Assembly: GCA_947475295.1 (NCBI GenBank)
Contig: CANJLF010000023.1
Span: 1 to 40,861 of the forward strand
DNA from: Fidelibacterota bacterium
GTDB taxonomy: Bacteria; Pseudomonadota; Alphaproteobacteria; Rhodospirillales; Rhodospirillaceae
Length of the DNA stretch: 40,861 nt
Direction of reading: 5' to 3'
Shown: piece after piece, positions 25,476 through 32,986 of the stretch
Position numbering within the stretch: the first letter of the stretch is position 1
Layout of the letters: every line of letters starts with the position of its first letter
Notes under the pieces: model-generated
Database searches by the model: none
Seen by the model: the letters and a program-made list of their open reading frames with translations, nothing else
What the model was told of the DNA's origin: nothing
Program-made: the position numbers and the translations under genes

Positions 25476-26390
25476 TCAGAACAGCCAACCGTTTAAGGTT
25501 AAGCGCTGATCGGTGAGGGCGCCGGAGGCGGACTGGATGGGGCTAACACGGTGGTAGATGTGGGTGGGAAAGATCATGAGGCCGTTACGCGGCGGGTCGA
25601 TGTCGGCCGCGAGCTGGCCGCACTTGCTGTAACCGTCCTGGAGCAGCGTGTTGTAGAGGCACAGGTGACCACCGCTGAACTGTTTGGGCTCGCGGTGAAA
25701 GTAGTGGACGTAGCTTATACGGCGGTAGGCAATCTCCGGCGGGCTGTTGTCCGTATGGATAGCGAAGTAATCGCCGTCGCCGTGGGCGGTGATCTGACAT
25801 TCCAAATTGCGCAAAAGCAGCGGACTCATGCCGAGCTGCGGCCAGAGTTTCGGCATTAAGGCTTGCAACTTCGGCAGGATGAGCGCCGCCATGGCCCCGT
25901 TTGCAGGTCCGTCCAGAATACGAGAGCGCCGGCCCTTGGTTGATTCGCCCGGCTTGGGCGCCTCGTAGGTGCCCGCGTCTTGGAAAGCATGCGCGTGCGT
26001 GAGCGTGAAGGCCAAGACCTGATCGAGCTCGGCTTCCGTCATGAAATTGCGGATCAGGGCATGAGGTGGCGGGACCTCGAGGCCGGCGATGTCGGTGGCG
26101 GCAACGTCTATCGCAGCGCCCGTGAGATCCTGCAGGCGCAGCGTCCTTCCCGCTGTATCGGCGGGCGCGCGTATATAATGAAAAATGCCCTGGAGCTCGC
26201 GGCCGACCGGCATGCGGATCGCGCGGCTCTGGCCGTCCTTGAGATGGAGTATGGCTTCATTCACGGCTAGGATTCCGAGCTTCGACACACGGCCGCAGCG
26301 CATATCTAAATCAGACCAGACGCCGCCTCGCAATGAGCTTTTCGCCGCTACCCGAATAAGCTCGCGCGCAGTTATGGGTGTCCAGTACAT
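25476..26390 (-). CDS. 2OG-Fe(II) oxygenase (prolyl 4-hydroxylase-like)
   Basis: Up to 304 residues. The C-terminal half is a dioxygenase core: ITAHGDGDYFAIHTDNSPPE with HxD, ISYVHYFHREPKQFSGGHLCLYN, and NGLMIFPTHIYHRVSPI with the distal His, then RLTLNGWLF with a 2-oxoglutarate-binding Arg. This pattern matches prolyl-4-hydroxylase-like bacterial oxygenases. The N-terminal 100 residues are of unknown fold. The ATG at 26390 lies only 8 bp from the divergent gene start at 26399, which would leave no room for promoters; ATG 26303 or GTG 26264 (VNEAILHLKDG) are plausible real starts. Second oxygenase of this superfamily in the window after 157-741. Confidence 0.8.
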   Translation of the reverse strand: MYWTPITARELIRVAAKSSLRGGVWSDLDMRCGRVSKLGILAVNEAILHLKDGQSRAIRMPVGRELQGIFHYIRAPADTAGRTLRLQDLTGAAIDVAATDIAGLEVPPPHALIRNFMTEAELDQVLAFTLTHAHAFQDAGTYEAPKPGESTKGRRSRILDGPANGAMAALILPKLQALMPKLWPQLGMSPLLLRNLECQITAHGDGDYFAIHTDNSPPEIAYRRISYVHYFHREPKQFSGGHLCLYNTLLQDGYSKCGQLAADIDPPRNGLMIFPTHIYHRVSPIQSASGALTDQRLTLNGWLF

Positions 26391-26398
26391 TGCTTCAT

Positions 26399-26896
26399 AT
26401 GAGCATCGAAGTCAGCGAACTTCCGGCCGCGGTTGCCGTGGGGATCGGCGCAACTCTTGTTATGGACCTGTGGTCGGTATTCCTTAAACGCGCCTTCAAT
26501 ATTCCAACGCCCAACTACTGCCTCGTGGGCCGGTGGTTGCGCCATATTCCCGAAGGTACCTTCCGCCACAAGAGCATTTCCGCCGCGTCACCTAAGCCAG
26601 CAGAGTGCGCTGTCGGTTGGATCGCGCACTACGCAATCGGCATTTTCTTCGCCCTGATGCTCGTGCAGCTGACGCCCGCGTCCTGGCTTGAGCAGCCCAC
26701 ACTTCCGCCGGCGGTGATTCTGGGCCTTGGCACCGTTGTGCTGCCATTTTTTGTATTGCAGCCATCGTTTGGGTTGGGTGCTGCGTCTTCAAAGGCGCCA
26801 AACCCCACTCAGGCTAGGCTCCGAAGCCTCATGAACCACGCCATATTCGGCATCGGGCTATATATTGCGGCCCTGGCTGTTCGGCTCGCATTTTAG
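26399..26896 (+). CDS. DUF2938 membrane protein
   Basis: The 165-residue protein has four hydrophobic segments and strong DUF2938 marks: GIGATLVMDLWSVFLKRAF, NYCLVGRWLRHIPEGTFRH, GWIAHYAIGIFFALMLV, FFVLQPSFGLGAASSKAPNP and LMNHAIFGIGLYIAAL. It is an inner-membrane protein of unknown role. ATG 26399 is used because it gives the usual family N-terminus (MSIEV); an ATG seven codons earlier is unlikely. It is followed after 59 bp by another small membrane protein on the same strand. Confidence 0.85.
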   Translation: MSIEVSELPAAVAVGIGATLVMDLWSVFLKRAFNIPTPNYCLVGRWLRHIPEGTFRHKSISAASPKPAECAVGWIAHYAIGIFFALMLVQLTPASWLEQPTLPPAVILGLGTVVLPFFVLQPSFGLGAASSKAPNPTQARLRSLMNHAIFGIGLYIAALAVRLAF

Positions 26897-26955
26897 GGCG
26901 CGTTTTTGAATACGCCTCTAGTTCTGCACTCCATCACTCGTGAAATGAAAAAGTC

Positions 26956-27312
26956 ATGAACAAGTCCCTCTTCGCTCTTGGTTTTCTGATTCTCGCAACC
27001 ACACTTGAGTCCACGGGCGACGCACTCGTCCGTATTGGTTTGTTTGAGAGGGCCGGGTTTCAGCGCGTGGTGCCGATTGCCATTGGCGCATGCTTGTTGC
27101 TCGGCTACGGGACATTTCTAAATCTTGTGCCGCTTCCTTTTGAGCGTGTCGTGGGTCTGTATATCGCGACGCTTTTTGTTGTCTGGCAGATCGTGAGCTT
27201 CTTCACCTTTCGGACGTTGCCGACGGCGCCTGTATTGATTGGGGGCGCCCTCATCGTTGTCGGCGGACTTATCGTGAGTTTCTGGGGCGCGAAAGACGTG
27301 CAAAGCCTTTAA
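26956..27312 (+). CDS. Small SMR/EamA-like four-helix membrane protein
   Basis: The 118-residue protein has four predicted transmembrane helices. A Glu in the first helix (TTLESTGDALVRIGL) resembles the essential Glu of small multidrug resistance transporters, and the last helix is glycine-rich (VLIGGALIVVGGLIVSFWG) as in SMR and DMT half-transporters. It may act as a dimer exporting a small cation or lipid-linked compound. It is not a clear EmrE match, so the family is provisional. Just downstream lies a GrpB remnant. Confidence 0.6.
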   Translation: MNKSLFALGFLILATTLESTGDALVRIGLFERAGFQRVVPIAIGACLLLGYGTFLNLVPLPFERVVGLYIATLFVVWQIVSFFTFRTLPTAPVLIGGALIVVGGLIVSFWGAKDVQSL

Positions 27313-27328
27313 AGCCTTTAAGGCGGCG

Positions 27329-27472
27329 TACGCGCAGTAAAAGAAGCAACTCGCTGCCACTTACCGGAACGATCGAGCGGCTTACACCGACGGCAAGACG
27401 CAGTTTGTCGCGAAAATATTACGAGATATACGACAGTCTCCTGCTGGACCACCAACGGTTACCGCTGCATAA
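27329..27472 (+). pseudogene. GrpB-family protein remnant (C-terminal fragment)
   Basis: This frame reads YAQ, a TAA stop (27338-27340), then KKQLAATYRNDRAAYTDGKT, QFVAKILRDIR and more to TAA at 27470-27472. The pattern Y-A-x-(L)-K-x-x-L-A...D-R-x-A-Y-T-x-x-K-T-x-F is the C-terminus of GrpB/UPF0157 nucleotidyltransferase-fold proteins as I remember it. The in-frame TAA stands where Leu is expected (one base from TTA). No catalytic N-terminal part is present upstream, which is the end of the SMR-like gene. It has no start codon near and is therefore called a relic. It also contains the leader of the next gene. Confidence 0.55.
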
Positions 27473-27501
27473 TGCCGGGCGTAACCAAGGGGAGCATCAT
27501 C

Positions 27502-28245
27502 ATGCAGAATTTCAGAGCGATTATTCGGCGCCGTCACTTCCTCGGTGTCGCGGGCACACTATCGGCGGCCTCAGTCTTTTCGAAATTCGCCTTCGCCGCC
27601 GCCGCGGCGAAACCGAAGGTCGGCATCATCGGCGCGGGGCGCATGGGCGGAGGACTCGGTACGGCTTTGGCCAAAGCCGGATACCAGGTGATGTTTTCAT
27701 CCCGCAAGCCGGAGGAGCTGAAAGACCTGGTCGCGGCTGCGGGCCCCAACGCCCAAGCCGGCACCGTGGAACAGGCGGTGGCTTTTGGTGATATCGCGCT
27801 GCTGGTTGTTCCCTATAGCGCCATGCCCGCCCTCGCCAAACAAGTCGGGCCGGTGCTCGCGAAGAAACCCCTCGTATTTGATGTCAGCAATCCATCACCG
27901 CAGCGTGACGGTGCCGAAGGAGAAAAGGCGCTGCAAGAGGGCCCGGCCGAATATCTCGCCAAGCTTATGCCCGGCATAAAAGTCGTTCGCGGATTTAACT
28001 CGACCGGTTTCGCGTCCATTCCCAGCCCCAACCTGCCGAGCGGCGGGAGGCGCGGAACCGCCATGGTCGGAGAGGACGCAAAAGCCGTGGAGATTGCCTC
28101 CACGCTGGTCCGCGATATTGGGTTCGAGCCGGTGATCATTGGGCCCTTGAACCTCGGCAAATATCTGTATCGTCCGAGCACTTACTTCAACGGCAACCAA
28201 AGCCCCGATGAGATTCGCGCCATCGCCAAGACCATAAAGCCGTGA
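27502..28245 (+). CDS. Tat-exported NAD(P)-binding oxidoreductase, paralog of 9745-10470
   Basis: The 247-residue protein has a twin-arginine leader (IIRRRHFLGVAGTLSAASVFS, cleavage near AFA). Its Rossmann fold reads KVGIIGAGRMGGGLGTALAKAGYQVMFSSRKPEEL, then GDIALLVVPYSAMPAL and VFDVSNPSPQRDG. The similarity to the earlier gene is collinear through to the ending SPDEIRAIAKTIKP (SPDEIRRIAATLK there). It is an F420-dependent NADP reductase-like protein; the classical GxGxxG loop is better kept in this copy. Start ATG 27502 follows GGGGAG. A cupin gene follows after 9 bp in the same operon, so the pair may share a substrate. Confidence 0.85.
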   Translation: MQNFRAIIRRRHFLGVAGTLSAASVFSKFAFAAAAAKPKVGIIGAGRMGGGLGTALAKAGYQVMFSSRKPEELKDLVAAAGPNAQAGTVEQAVAFGDIALLVVPYSAMPALAKQVGPVLAKKPLVFDVSNPSPQRDGAEGEKALQEGPAEYLAKLMPGIKVVRGFNSTGFASIPSPNLPSGGRRGTAMVGEDAKAVEIASTLVRDIGFEPVIIGPLNLGKYLYRPSTYFNGNQSPDEIRAIAKTIKP

Positions 28246-28254
28246 TGTAGCGTT

Positions 28255-28770
28255 ATGGGCGGCGATCACATACACGGTCCGCCCCACGATCTTCACGAGC
28301 CTGGGCACCCCGAGTCGGTTGATTGGAAGTTGCACGGGGTTAAGGTCATCCCGGGCGATCAGCTTGATGCCAATACCGCCCAGACACCCGGCATGAACCG
28401 GGCGGCGGCAATCAACTTGGCCCGCGTCGGCGCGCAGAAGATCTGGGCGGGAACGGTGCACATTCACCCCAACGCCAAGACCGGCGCGCACCATCACGGC
28501 CACCTTGAGAGCGTGATCTACGTGGTGAAGGGCCGTGCGCGCATGCGCTGGGGCAACGCGTTGGAGTTTACCGCCGAAGCGGGGCCGGGTGATTTCATTT
28601 TCGTGCCGCCTTTTGTTCCCCACCAGGAGATCAACGCCAGCACCGACGAGGTATTGGAATGTGTGCTGGTTCGCAGCGATAACGAAGCCGTGGCCATCAA
28701 CCTGGAAATCGAGCCGATTGAAAAGCCCGAGACCGTTCTCTGGGTCGATCCGGTTCACCGCGCGCCATAA
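28255..28770 (+). CDS. Cupin-domain protein
   Basis: The 171-residue cytosolic protein has one cupin barrel: GTVHIHPNAKTGAHHHGHLESVIYVVKGRARMRWG, GDFIFVPPFVPHQEINAS. The metal ligands are in AHHHGHLE and the later His of FVPHQE. The N-terminal 30 residues are His- and Pro-rich (HIHGPPHDLHEPGHPE) and might bind metal. There is no signal peptide, unlike its operon partner. Such cupins are sugar or small-molecule binding or dioxygenase-like; function unknown. It overlaps no other gene, and the next unit begins about 110 bp later. Confidence 0.8.
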   Translation: MGGDHIHGPPHDLHEPGHPESVDWKLHGVKVIPGDQLDANTAQTPGMNRAAAINLARVGAQKIWAGTVHIHPNAKTGAHHHGHLESVIYVVKGRARMRWGNALEFTAEAGPGDFIFVPPFVPHQEINASTDEVLECVLVRSDNEAVAINLEIEPIEKPETVLWVDPVHRAP

Positions 28771-28884
28771 AGTCGCCCCCTGGACACTGCTGGGGTTGCT
28801 TTTTTCGCCCCTCACGATACGTCATCTTGTATAAAAGTTGGGCGTTGCGCGCCGCGTCTGGCTAAAAAGGACCAAACCTTGAGC

Positions 28885-29055
28885 ATGCAGGAAAAATACG
28901 AAGCGCTGATGCGGCAGATCGAGGCCTACCGCACCGCCGATCCGCTTCTGTATCTGCGGGGCCTTGCGATTGCGAAGAGCTTGCCGATTCAGATCTGCGG
29001 TTTGTACGCGCAGAAGCCCTTCGCACGTTGGCGACAAAGCTGCACAGCGCCATGA
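28885..29055 (+). pseudogene. Probable frameshifted N-terminus of the FkbM methyltransferase
   Basis: The 56-codon frame starts at ATG 28885 (or TTG 28879) and reads EKYEALMRQIEAYRTADPLL, then YLRGLAIAKS, a good helical protein start. Beyond about 28980 its sequence turns poor, while the frame of the downstream methyltransferase turns good (ADSDLRFVRAEALRTLATKL). Adding one base near 28978-28983 would join them into a 318-residue protein. Alternatively it is a separate 56-residue gene whose stop overlaps the ATG at 29052 by ATGA. The first reading fits codon quality better. Confidence 0.6.
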
Positions 29056-29840
29056 AGCTTTGCGATTTTCAGAATGAAATTGTCCTGCGCCCAGAAGGCA
29101 TCTTCGTCAATTTCGACGGCATTCTGATGGAGTCGTCGCATACGGCGTTGTATTTGAAGAACTCGGGGCCGCCGGCGGTGCATAGGGGCAGACACGTTTC
29201 GCAGACGCTCAATCGCTTGAACATTGACGTTTCGACCGTGGTGGATGTCGGCGCAAATTTTGGCGAGTTGTCGCTGTGGCTGACGCGCGAATGCCCACAC
29301 GCGCGCATTGTCGCGGTTGAACCGTCGTCGGACAACTTGAGCGTTTTTAAACTCAACAGAAAGGCACAGAGTTTTCCCACGGAGCACATCGAGATCGTTC
29401 AGCAAGCTATCTCGGATCGCGCGGAAGTCGCGGCCATTCAGAGAGGCGCCAGTCCCATGAGCAGAGTCGTGGCGCCGGGTGATACGGCCGGCACCGAGAC
29501 TGTACAGTGCGAACGCCTCGATGTGCTGTTCGACAAGCTCGGTATCAAGACCGCCGACTTCGTAAAAATAGACATCGAAGGCGGGGAGCCGAAGGTGAAA
29601 GAGGCCCTTATGGCGTTGGACGAGCGCGTGCGCTCGTACTACATCGAGTTTTCCCAGTTCGCGCCGCTGGAGGATTACCTAGGGCTGGCGTCGGCGCTGA
29701 TCGGACGGAAGTTCACCTGCTATGACGAGACCGCCGCGGTGCGGCTGAACACCGCCGAGGAGATCTCGCGCCATCTGCGCGCGGCCTTCGCCCCCAGTAA
29801 AATCGCCGTCACCAATTTGTGGTTCATAGCGGAACGTTAA
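29052..29840 (+). CDS. FkbM-family SAM-dependent methyltransferase, copy 1 (probably 5' frameshifted)
   Basis: From ATG 29052 the protein has 262 residues with the FkbM fold: STVVDVGANFGELSLWLTRE (SAM-binding motif I), ARIVAVEPSSDNLSVFKLN (acid at strand 2), IEIVQQAISD and DFVKIDIEGGEPKVKEAL (motif characteristic of FkbM). It probably O-methylates a sugar or glycolipid. The domain is complete, but the likely N-terminal 50-60 residues lie in another frame (see 28885-29055). The glycosyltransferase gene starts 2 bp after its stop, giving a two-gene unit for glycan modification. Confidence 0.85.
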   Translation: MKLCDFQNEIVLRPEGIFVNFDGILMESSHTALYLKNSGPPAVHRGRHVSQTLNRLNIDVSTVVDVGANFGELSLWLTRECPHARIVAVEPSSDNLSVFKLNRKAQSFPTEHIEIVQQAISDRAEVAAIQRGASPMSRVVAPGDTAGTETVQCERLDVLFDKLGIKTADFVKIDIEGGEPKVKEALMALDERVRSYYIEFSQFAPLEDYLGLASALIGRKFTCYDETAAVRLNTAEEISRHLRAAFAPSKIAVTNLWFIAER

Positions 29841-29842
29841 GA

Positions 29843-30604
29843 ATGACAACCAAAATCGCCATCGGCACGCCCTGTTTCGGCGGCAATGTGACGTCGGTCT
29901 ATATGGCCTCGGTCATCAAGGCCATGAGCCAGTGCAGCCAGCGCGGCATCGAGAGCTACGTCAATCTTTTGAGCGGCGACGCGCTGATCACGCGGGCGCG
30001 GGCGCAGATCACGGCGGATTTTCTTGACGACCCGGCCGCGACCCACCTGCTTTTTATCGACGCCGATATTTCCTTCGAGCCGGCCCAGCTTATGCGCCTC
30101 TTGGACTTCGACAAAGACATGGTGGCCGCGATCTACCCGGTGAAGAATATCTTCTGGAACAGAATTCCGGGCCAGATGGCCCTAGGCGAGCCCATGAACG
30201 AGGCCGGGCTGCTATACACGACGCAGCATTGCACCGGAGCGGATCTTAAGATCGAGCAGGATTTCGCCACCGCCGAATACGCCGCCACGGGATTTCTGCT
30301 GATCAAGCGCCAGGTGATTGAACGCATGATCGCGGCATACCCAGAGACAAAATACAATCATCCGGACACGCCCGGCACGTCGGAATTCCGAACGAAAAAC
30401 TATTACGCGCTGTACGAGTGCGTCATCGATAAGGAAACCAGGCGCTATCTCAGCGAGGATTACGCCTTTTGCCGGCGATGGCGACAGATCGGCGGGGAAA
30501 TATGGATCGATCTGAAGAGTCAGCTGACGCACACCGGACCAAGCGCCTTCAACGGCGATGCGACCAAGCGTTACGCCGCGCTGACAAATTCCGTAAGGAA
30601 ATAG
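29843..30604 (+). CDS. Glycosyltransferase (GT2-like, GT-A fold)
   Basis: The 253-residue protein has a GT-A core: IGTPCFGGNVTSVYMASVIKAM, SGDALITRARAQITADFLDD, HLLFIDADISFEPAQLMRLL with the DxD motif, then DKDMVAAIYPVK and a C-terminal SEDYAFCRRWRQIGGEIWIDL that often positions the catalytic base. It is cytosolic and likely works with the adjoining FkbM methyltransferase on a surface saccharide. ATG 29843 lies just after the methyltransferase stop, with AAG/GAA sequence as a weak ribosome site. Confidence 0.82.
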   Translation: MTTKIAIGTPCFGGNVTSVYMASVIKAMSQCSQRGIESYVNLLSGDALITRARAQITADFLDDPAATHLLFIDADISFEPAQLMRLLDFDKDMVAAIYPVKNIFWNRIPGQMALGEPMNEAGLLYTTQHCTGADLKIEQDFATAEYAATGFLLIKRQVIERMIAAYPETKYNHPDTPGTSEFRTKNYYALYECVIDKETRRYLSEDYAFCRRWRQIGGEIWIDLKSQLTHTGPSAFNGDATKRYAALTNSVRK

Positions 30605-30632
30605 CGGACTCATGTGCGAGAAAAGGTAAGCT

Positions 30633-31085
30633 TTAGGCATCCTTGAGCAGTGTCACGGCATCGCCAATCTTGATGCGGCCACCGCGCACGACGCGGCACC
30701 GCACGCCCCCGCGGGCGTCGGGCCGCAAAGCTGCTTGCAGCCCCGCTCGCGCTTGATCCATGCGGTAACAGGGATCGGTTTCGCCGGTGATCTCAAGCAC
30801 CGCGGCGCCGACGGACAATTGGCGGCCGGGGATAGGTTCTAGATCGACGCCCGCAACACAAAGGTTGGCGCGCCGCGCGGGCCAGGGAATATCAACGCCC
30901 AGCTCGGCACAGGCGCCAGCCCACTTCTCCGCCGACACGATGGTCACTTGGGAGCGTCCGGGCCTACGGCCGAAGTCGCCCGCCACGCCGGCATCTTCGA
31001 GAATTTCGGAATCGCAAAGTTCCTCCATGGGCGCCCGCTTGGCGCTGCGGATGGCGATGCCGCGTAAAGTGCCCGGGTGCGTCAT
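30633..31085 (-). CDS. MOSC-domain protein
   Basis: The 150-residue protein is a minimal MOSC (molybdenum cofactor sulfurase C-terminal) domain: GIAIRSAKRAPMEEL, EDAGVAGDFGRRPGRSQVTIVSAEKW, ARRANLCVAGVDLEPIPGRQLSVGAAVLEITGETDPC, and GGVRCRVVRGGRIKIGDAV. MOSC proteins bind molybdenum cofactor or carry sulfur; the conserved Cys is in TDPCYRMD. The start ATG 31085 is 17 bp from the YkgJ-type gene upstream on the same strand, so they form an operon. Its closeness to two molybdenum hydroxylases suggests a cofactor role, which is inference. Confidence 0.88.
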   Translation of the reverse strand: MTHPGTLRGIAIRSAKRAPMEELCDSEILEDAGVAGDFGRRPGRSQVTIVSAEKWAGACAELGVDIPWPARRANLCVAGVDLEPIPGRQLSVGAAVLEITGETDPCYRMDQARAGLQAALRPDARGGVRCRVVRGGRIKIGDAVTLLKDA

Positions 31086-31102
31086 GTTCTTATCATGGAC
31101 TG

Positions 31103-31891
31103 TCAGACGCTGGGCGCAACATGCGCGGCCATTTTCTGGACTTGCGCGAGGAAGTTCGGAGGCGTTGAGCTATCCACCTCGACGCCCGCGAAAACATCTT
31201 CACCCGCCAGCCAACGCCGCTCGGCGCCGTCTTCAAGGGCTACCGCCACCGCGCCGATCATCTCATAGCCCGTCGCGGGCAGGCGCGCGAGCGTGAGCGC
31301 CGCGCTTAGCATCATGCGCATGACATTCATGGTCTTAATGTGATCCAGCGGCATGGGGATGCCATTGTCTTTGAGGTCCACATAAGCGCCGATACAGGCA
31401 TTGACGTCGAGCGACATGGCGCCGCGGCAGCCGATGGGCCGTTCCGCGTAGATTGAACAAGCCGCATCAACCAGAAGCGGGCACGGCACGCGGGCGTGCC
31501 TGCGTTCGTCCAGTGAGAGCCCCTTGGTCTGCTGACGGGCTTCGGCGACGCGGGCGGTTTTTGCGCGGTCGGCGCGGATGTGGCCGGCGATAAAGAACGC
31601 CTCCGGCGCGGTTATGGTGACGCGCTGATAACAGCAATGGGAACAGCCGCGCTTACAAGCCACCTCGCCCTTCGTCGTGACGGAAACCGTACGGTCGAAG
31701 AGGGCTGAGAGATGCGCAATGACCGCCGCGCACGGCGACGGGGAGCGGTCGCTTTGGAGCAGATGAACGGCGTGGCGAATATGAGCCTCGGCGCGCCGTG
31801 GATCGCCGCCGATATTCATCGGCAGGACCAGAAGGCGCTCGTCCTCACGCACGAGCGCGCGCCGCTCGGGCCTTGATAGGCGGTCGCTCAA
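31103..31891 (-). CDS. YkgJ-family cysteine cluster protein, paralog 1
   Basis: The 262-residue protein has the YkgJ-type metal-binding motif: ACKRGCSHCC (C-x3-C-x2-CC), then PCPLLVDAACSIYAERPIGCRG. It also has the extra shared head DRLSRPERRALVREDERLLVLP, a Cys in SPCAAVIAHL, and the tail AAHVAPSV. The family is thought to bind Zn or an Fe-S centre and is uncharacterised. Two more paralogs lie at 35838-36626 and 36642-37433 with the same architecture. It is co-transcribed with MOSC. Confidence 0.82.
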   Translation of the reverse strand: MSDRLSRPERRALVREDERLLVLPMNIGGDPRRAEAHIRHAVHLLQSDRSPSPCAAVIAHLSALFDRTVSVTTKGEVACKRGCSHCCYQRVTITAPEAFFIAGHIRADRAKTARVAEARQQTKGLSLDERRHARVPCPLLVDAACSIYAERPIGCRGAMSLDVNACIGAYVDLKDNGIPMPLDHIKTMNVMRMMLSAALTLARLPATGYEMIGAVAVALEDGAERRWLAGEDVFAGVEVDSSTPPNFLAQVQKMAAHVAPSV

Positions 31892-32036
31892 GATATGGGG
31901 TTCCGGTGTTTAGCCATGGCCCTATTTACACGGATTCCTTGCTCAGTTCCAATTCCGCGATCCAACCCAAAGAAACGCGTGCACGGTGTTGCTGCGCTCT
32001 GGCATATTCCCACCTCCCGCTTTTTCAGGATGCCCT

Positions 32037-32888
32037 ATGCTCAAAGCATTTCACGCTTTGCTGAAATTCGACCGGCTTACCCATGTGGTCGACGTCGGCG
32101 CCAATCCGATCGACGGAGAGCCGCCTTACAAAGCGATACTCGACGGGGGGCTTTGCCGGGTCACGGGCTTCGAGCCGCAGCGGGAAGTCTTGGCGGAGCT
32201 TAACAAGACCAAGTCCGCCTACGAGACTTATCTGCCCTACGGTGTCGGCGACGGCACCCGGAAAACCCTGAATATTTGCCGCTATTCGGGCTGGACCAGC
32301 ACGCTGAAGCCCAGCGCGTCGTCGCTCAACGTATTCAGGGTTTTTGAACAGAACGCTGAGGTGTTGCGCGAGGTCCCGCTTCAGACCAAGAAGCTCGACG
32401 ATATTGCGGAAATCGATTATCTCGATTTTCTGCAAATCGATATTCAGGGCGGCGAGCTTTCGGTTTTTCGGAATGCCAAACGCCTGCTTTCAAAAGCGTC
32501 GGTCATTCAGACAGAAGTGTCCTTCGTGACGCTCTACGAGAACCAGCCCAGTTTTGGCGAGATCGACGTTGAATTGCGAAGCCAAGGCTTCATGCCGCAT
32601 TGCTTCGCCACGGTGAAAAATGGACCGATCGCGCCGTTGGTGTTCAACAATAATCCGCGGCAGCCGTTGAACCAACTGCTGGAAGCCGATGTGGTCTACG
32701 TCAAGGATTACCGCGAGCCAAAAGCCCTATCGGACGAGCAGCTCAAGAACATGTGCTTTGTCGCCCACGCCTGTTACGGTTCCTATGACCTGGCATACCG
32801 GCTCTTGGTGCTTTTGCAGGGACGCAAGGCCGTGGCTGAAGACGCGCCTCAACAATACGTCAAGTTGCTGACCGCCCCCCAAAAGTAA
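32037..32888 (+). CDS. FkbM-family methyltransferase, copy 2
   Basis: The 283-residue protein has VVDVGANPIDGEPPYKAILDGG (SAM loop), CRVTGFEPQREVLAELN, LPYGVGDGTRKTLNI, and DYLDFLQIDIQGGELSVFRNAKRLL (FkbM signature), then VIQTEVSFVTLYENQPSFGEID. It differs widely from the FkbM at 29052 and is probably not a recent duplicate. Likely a sugar O-methyltransferase. ATG 32037 is used because it starts the domain normally (MLKAFHALLKFDRL). A strong terminator follows at 32940. Confidence 0.85.
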   Translation: MLKAFHALLKFDRLTHVVDVGANPIDGEPPYKAILDGGLCRVTGFEPQREVLAELNKTKSAYETYLPYGVGDGTRKTLNICRYSGWTSTLKPSASSLNVFRVFEQNAEVLREVPLQTKKLDDIAEIDYLDFLQIDIQGGELSVFRNAKRLLSKASVIQTEVSFVTLYENQPSFGEIDVELRSQGFMPHCFATVKNGPIAPLVFNNNPRQPLNQLLEADVVYVKDYREPKALSDEQLKNMCFVAHACYGSYDLAYRLLVLLQGRKAVAEDAPQQYVKLLTAPQK

Positions 32889-32939
32889 GCGCACAAGATC
32901 GCGAATTGCCGGGCGGTTTGCGGGAGTATTCAAAAGAAA

Positions 32940-32972
32940 AAGGCGCAGCCCGGGTGGGCTGCGCCTTTTTTT
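32940..32972. terminator. Strong intrinsic terminator, probably bidirectional
   Basis: AAGGCGCAGCCC (32940-32951) pairs perfectly with GGGCTGCGCCTT (32956-32967), loop GGGT, followed by a run of T to 32972. On the other strand the A run before the stem gives U residues too, so it can stop both the FkbM gene and the convergent molybdenum hydroxylase gene. Confidence 0.9.
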
Positions 32973-32986
32973 AAGGAACCGAAGAA

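Noticed and set aside
27301-27322. Tandem aaagccttt repeat as a regulatory repeat
   Set aside because: Only two units, at the end of the SMR-like gene; can arise by chance or slippage.
28780-28812. ccccctggacactgctggggttgctttttt as a terminator after the cupin
   Set aside because: The stem has only about four solid pairs despite a good T run; too weak to list.
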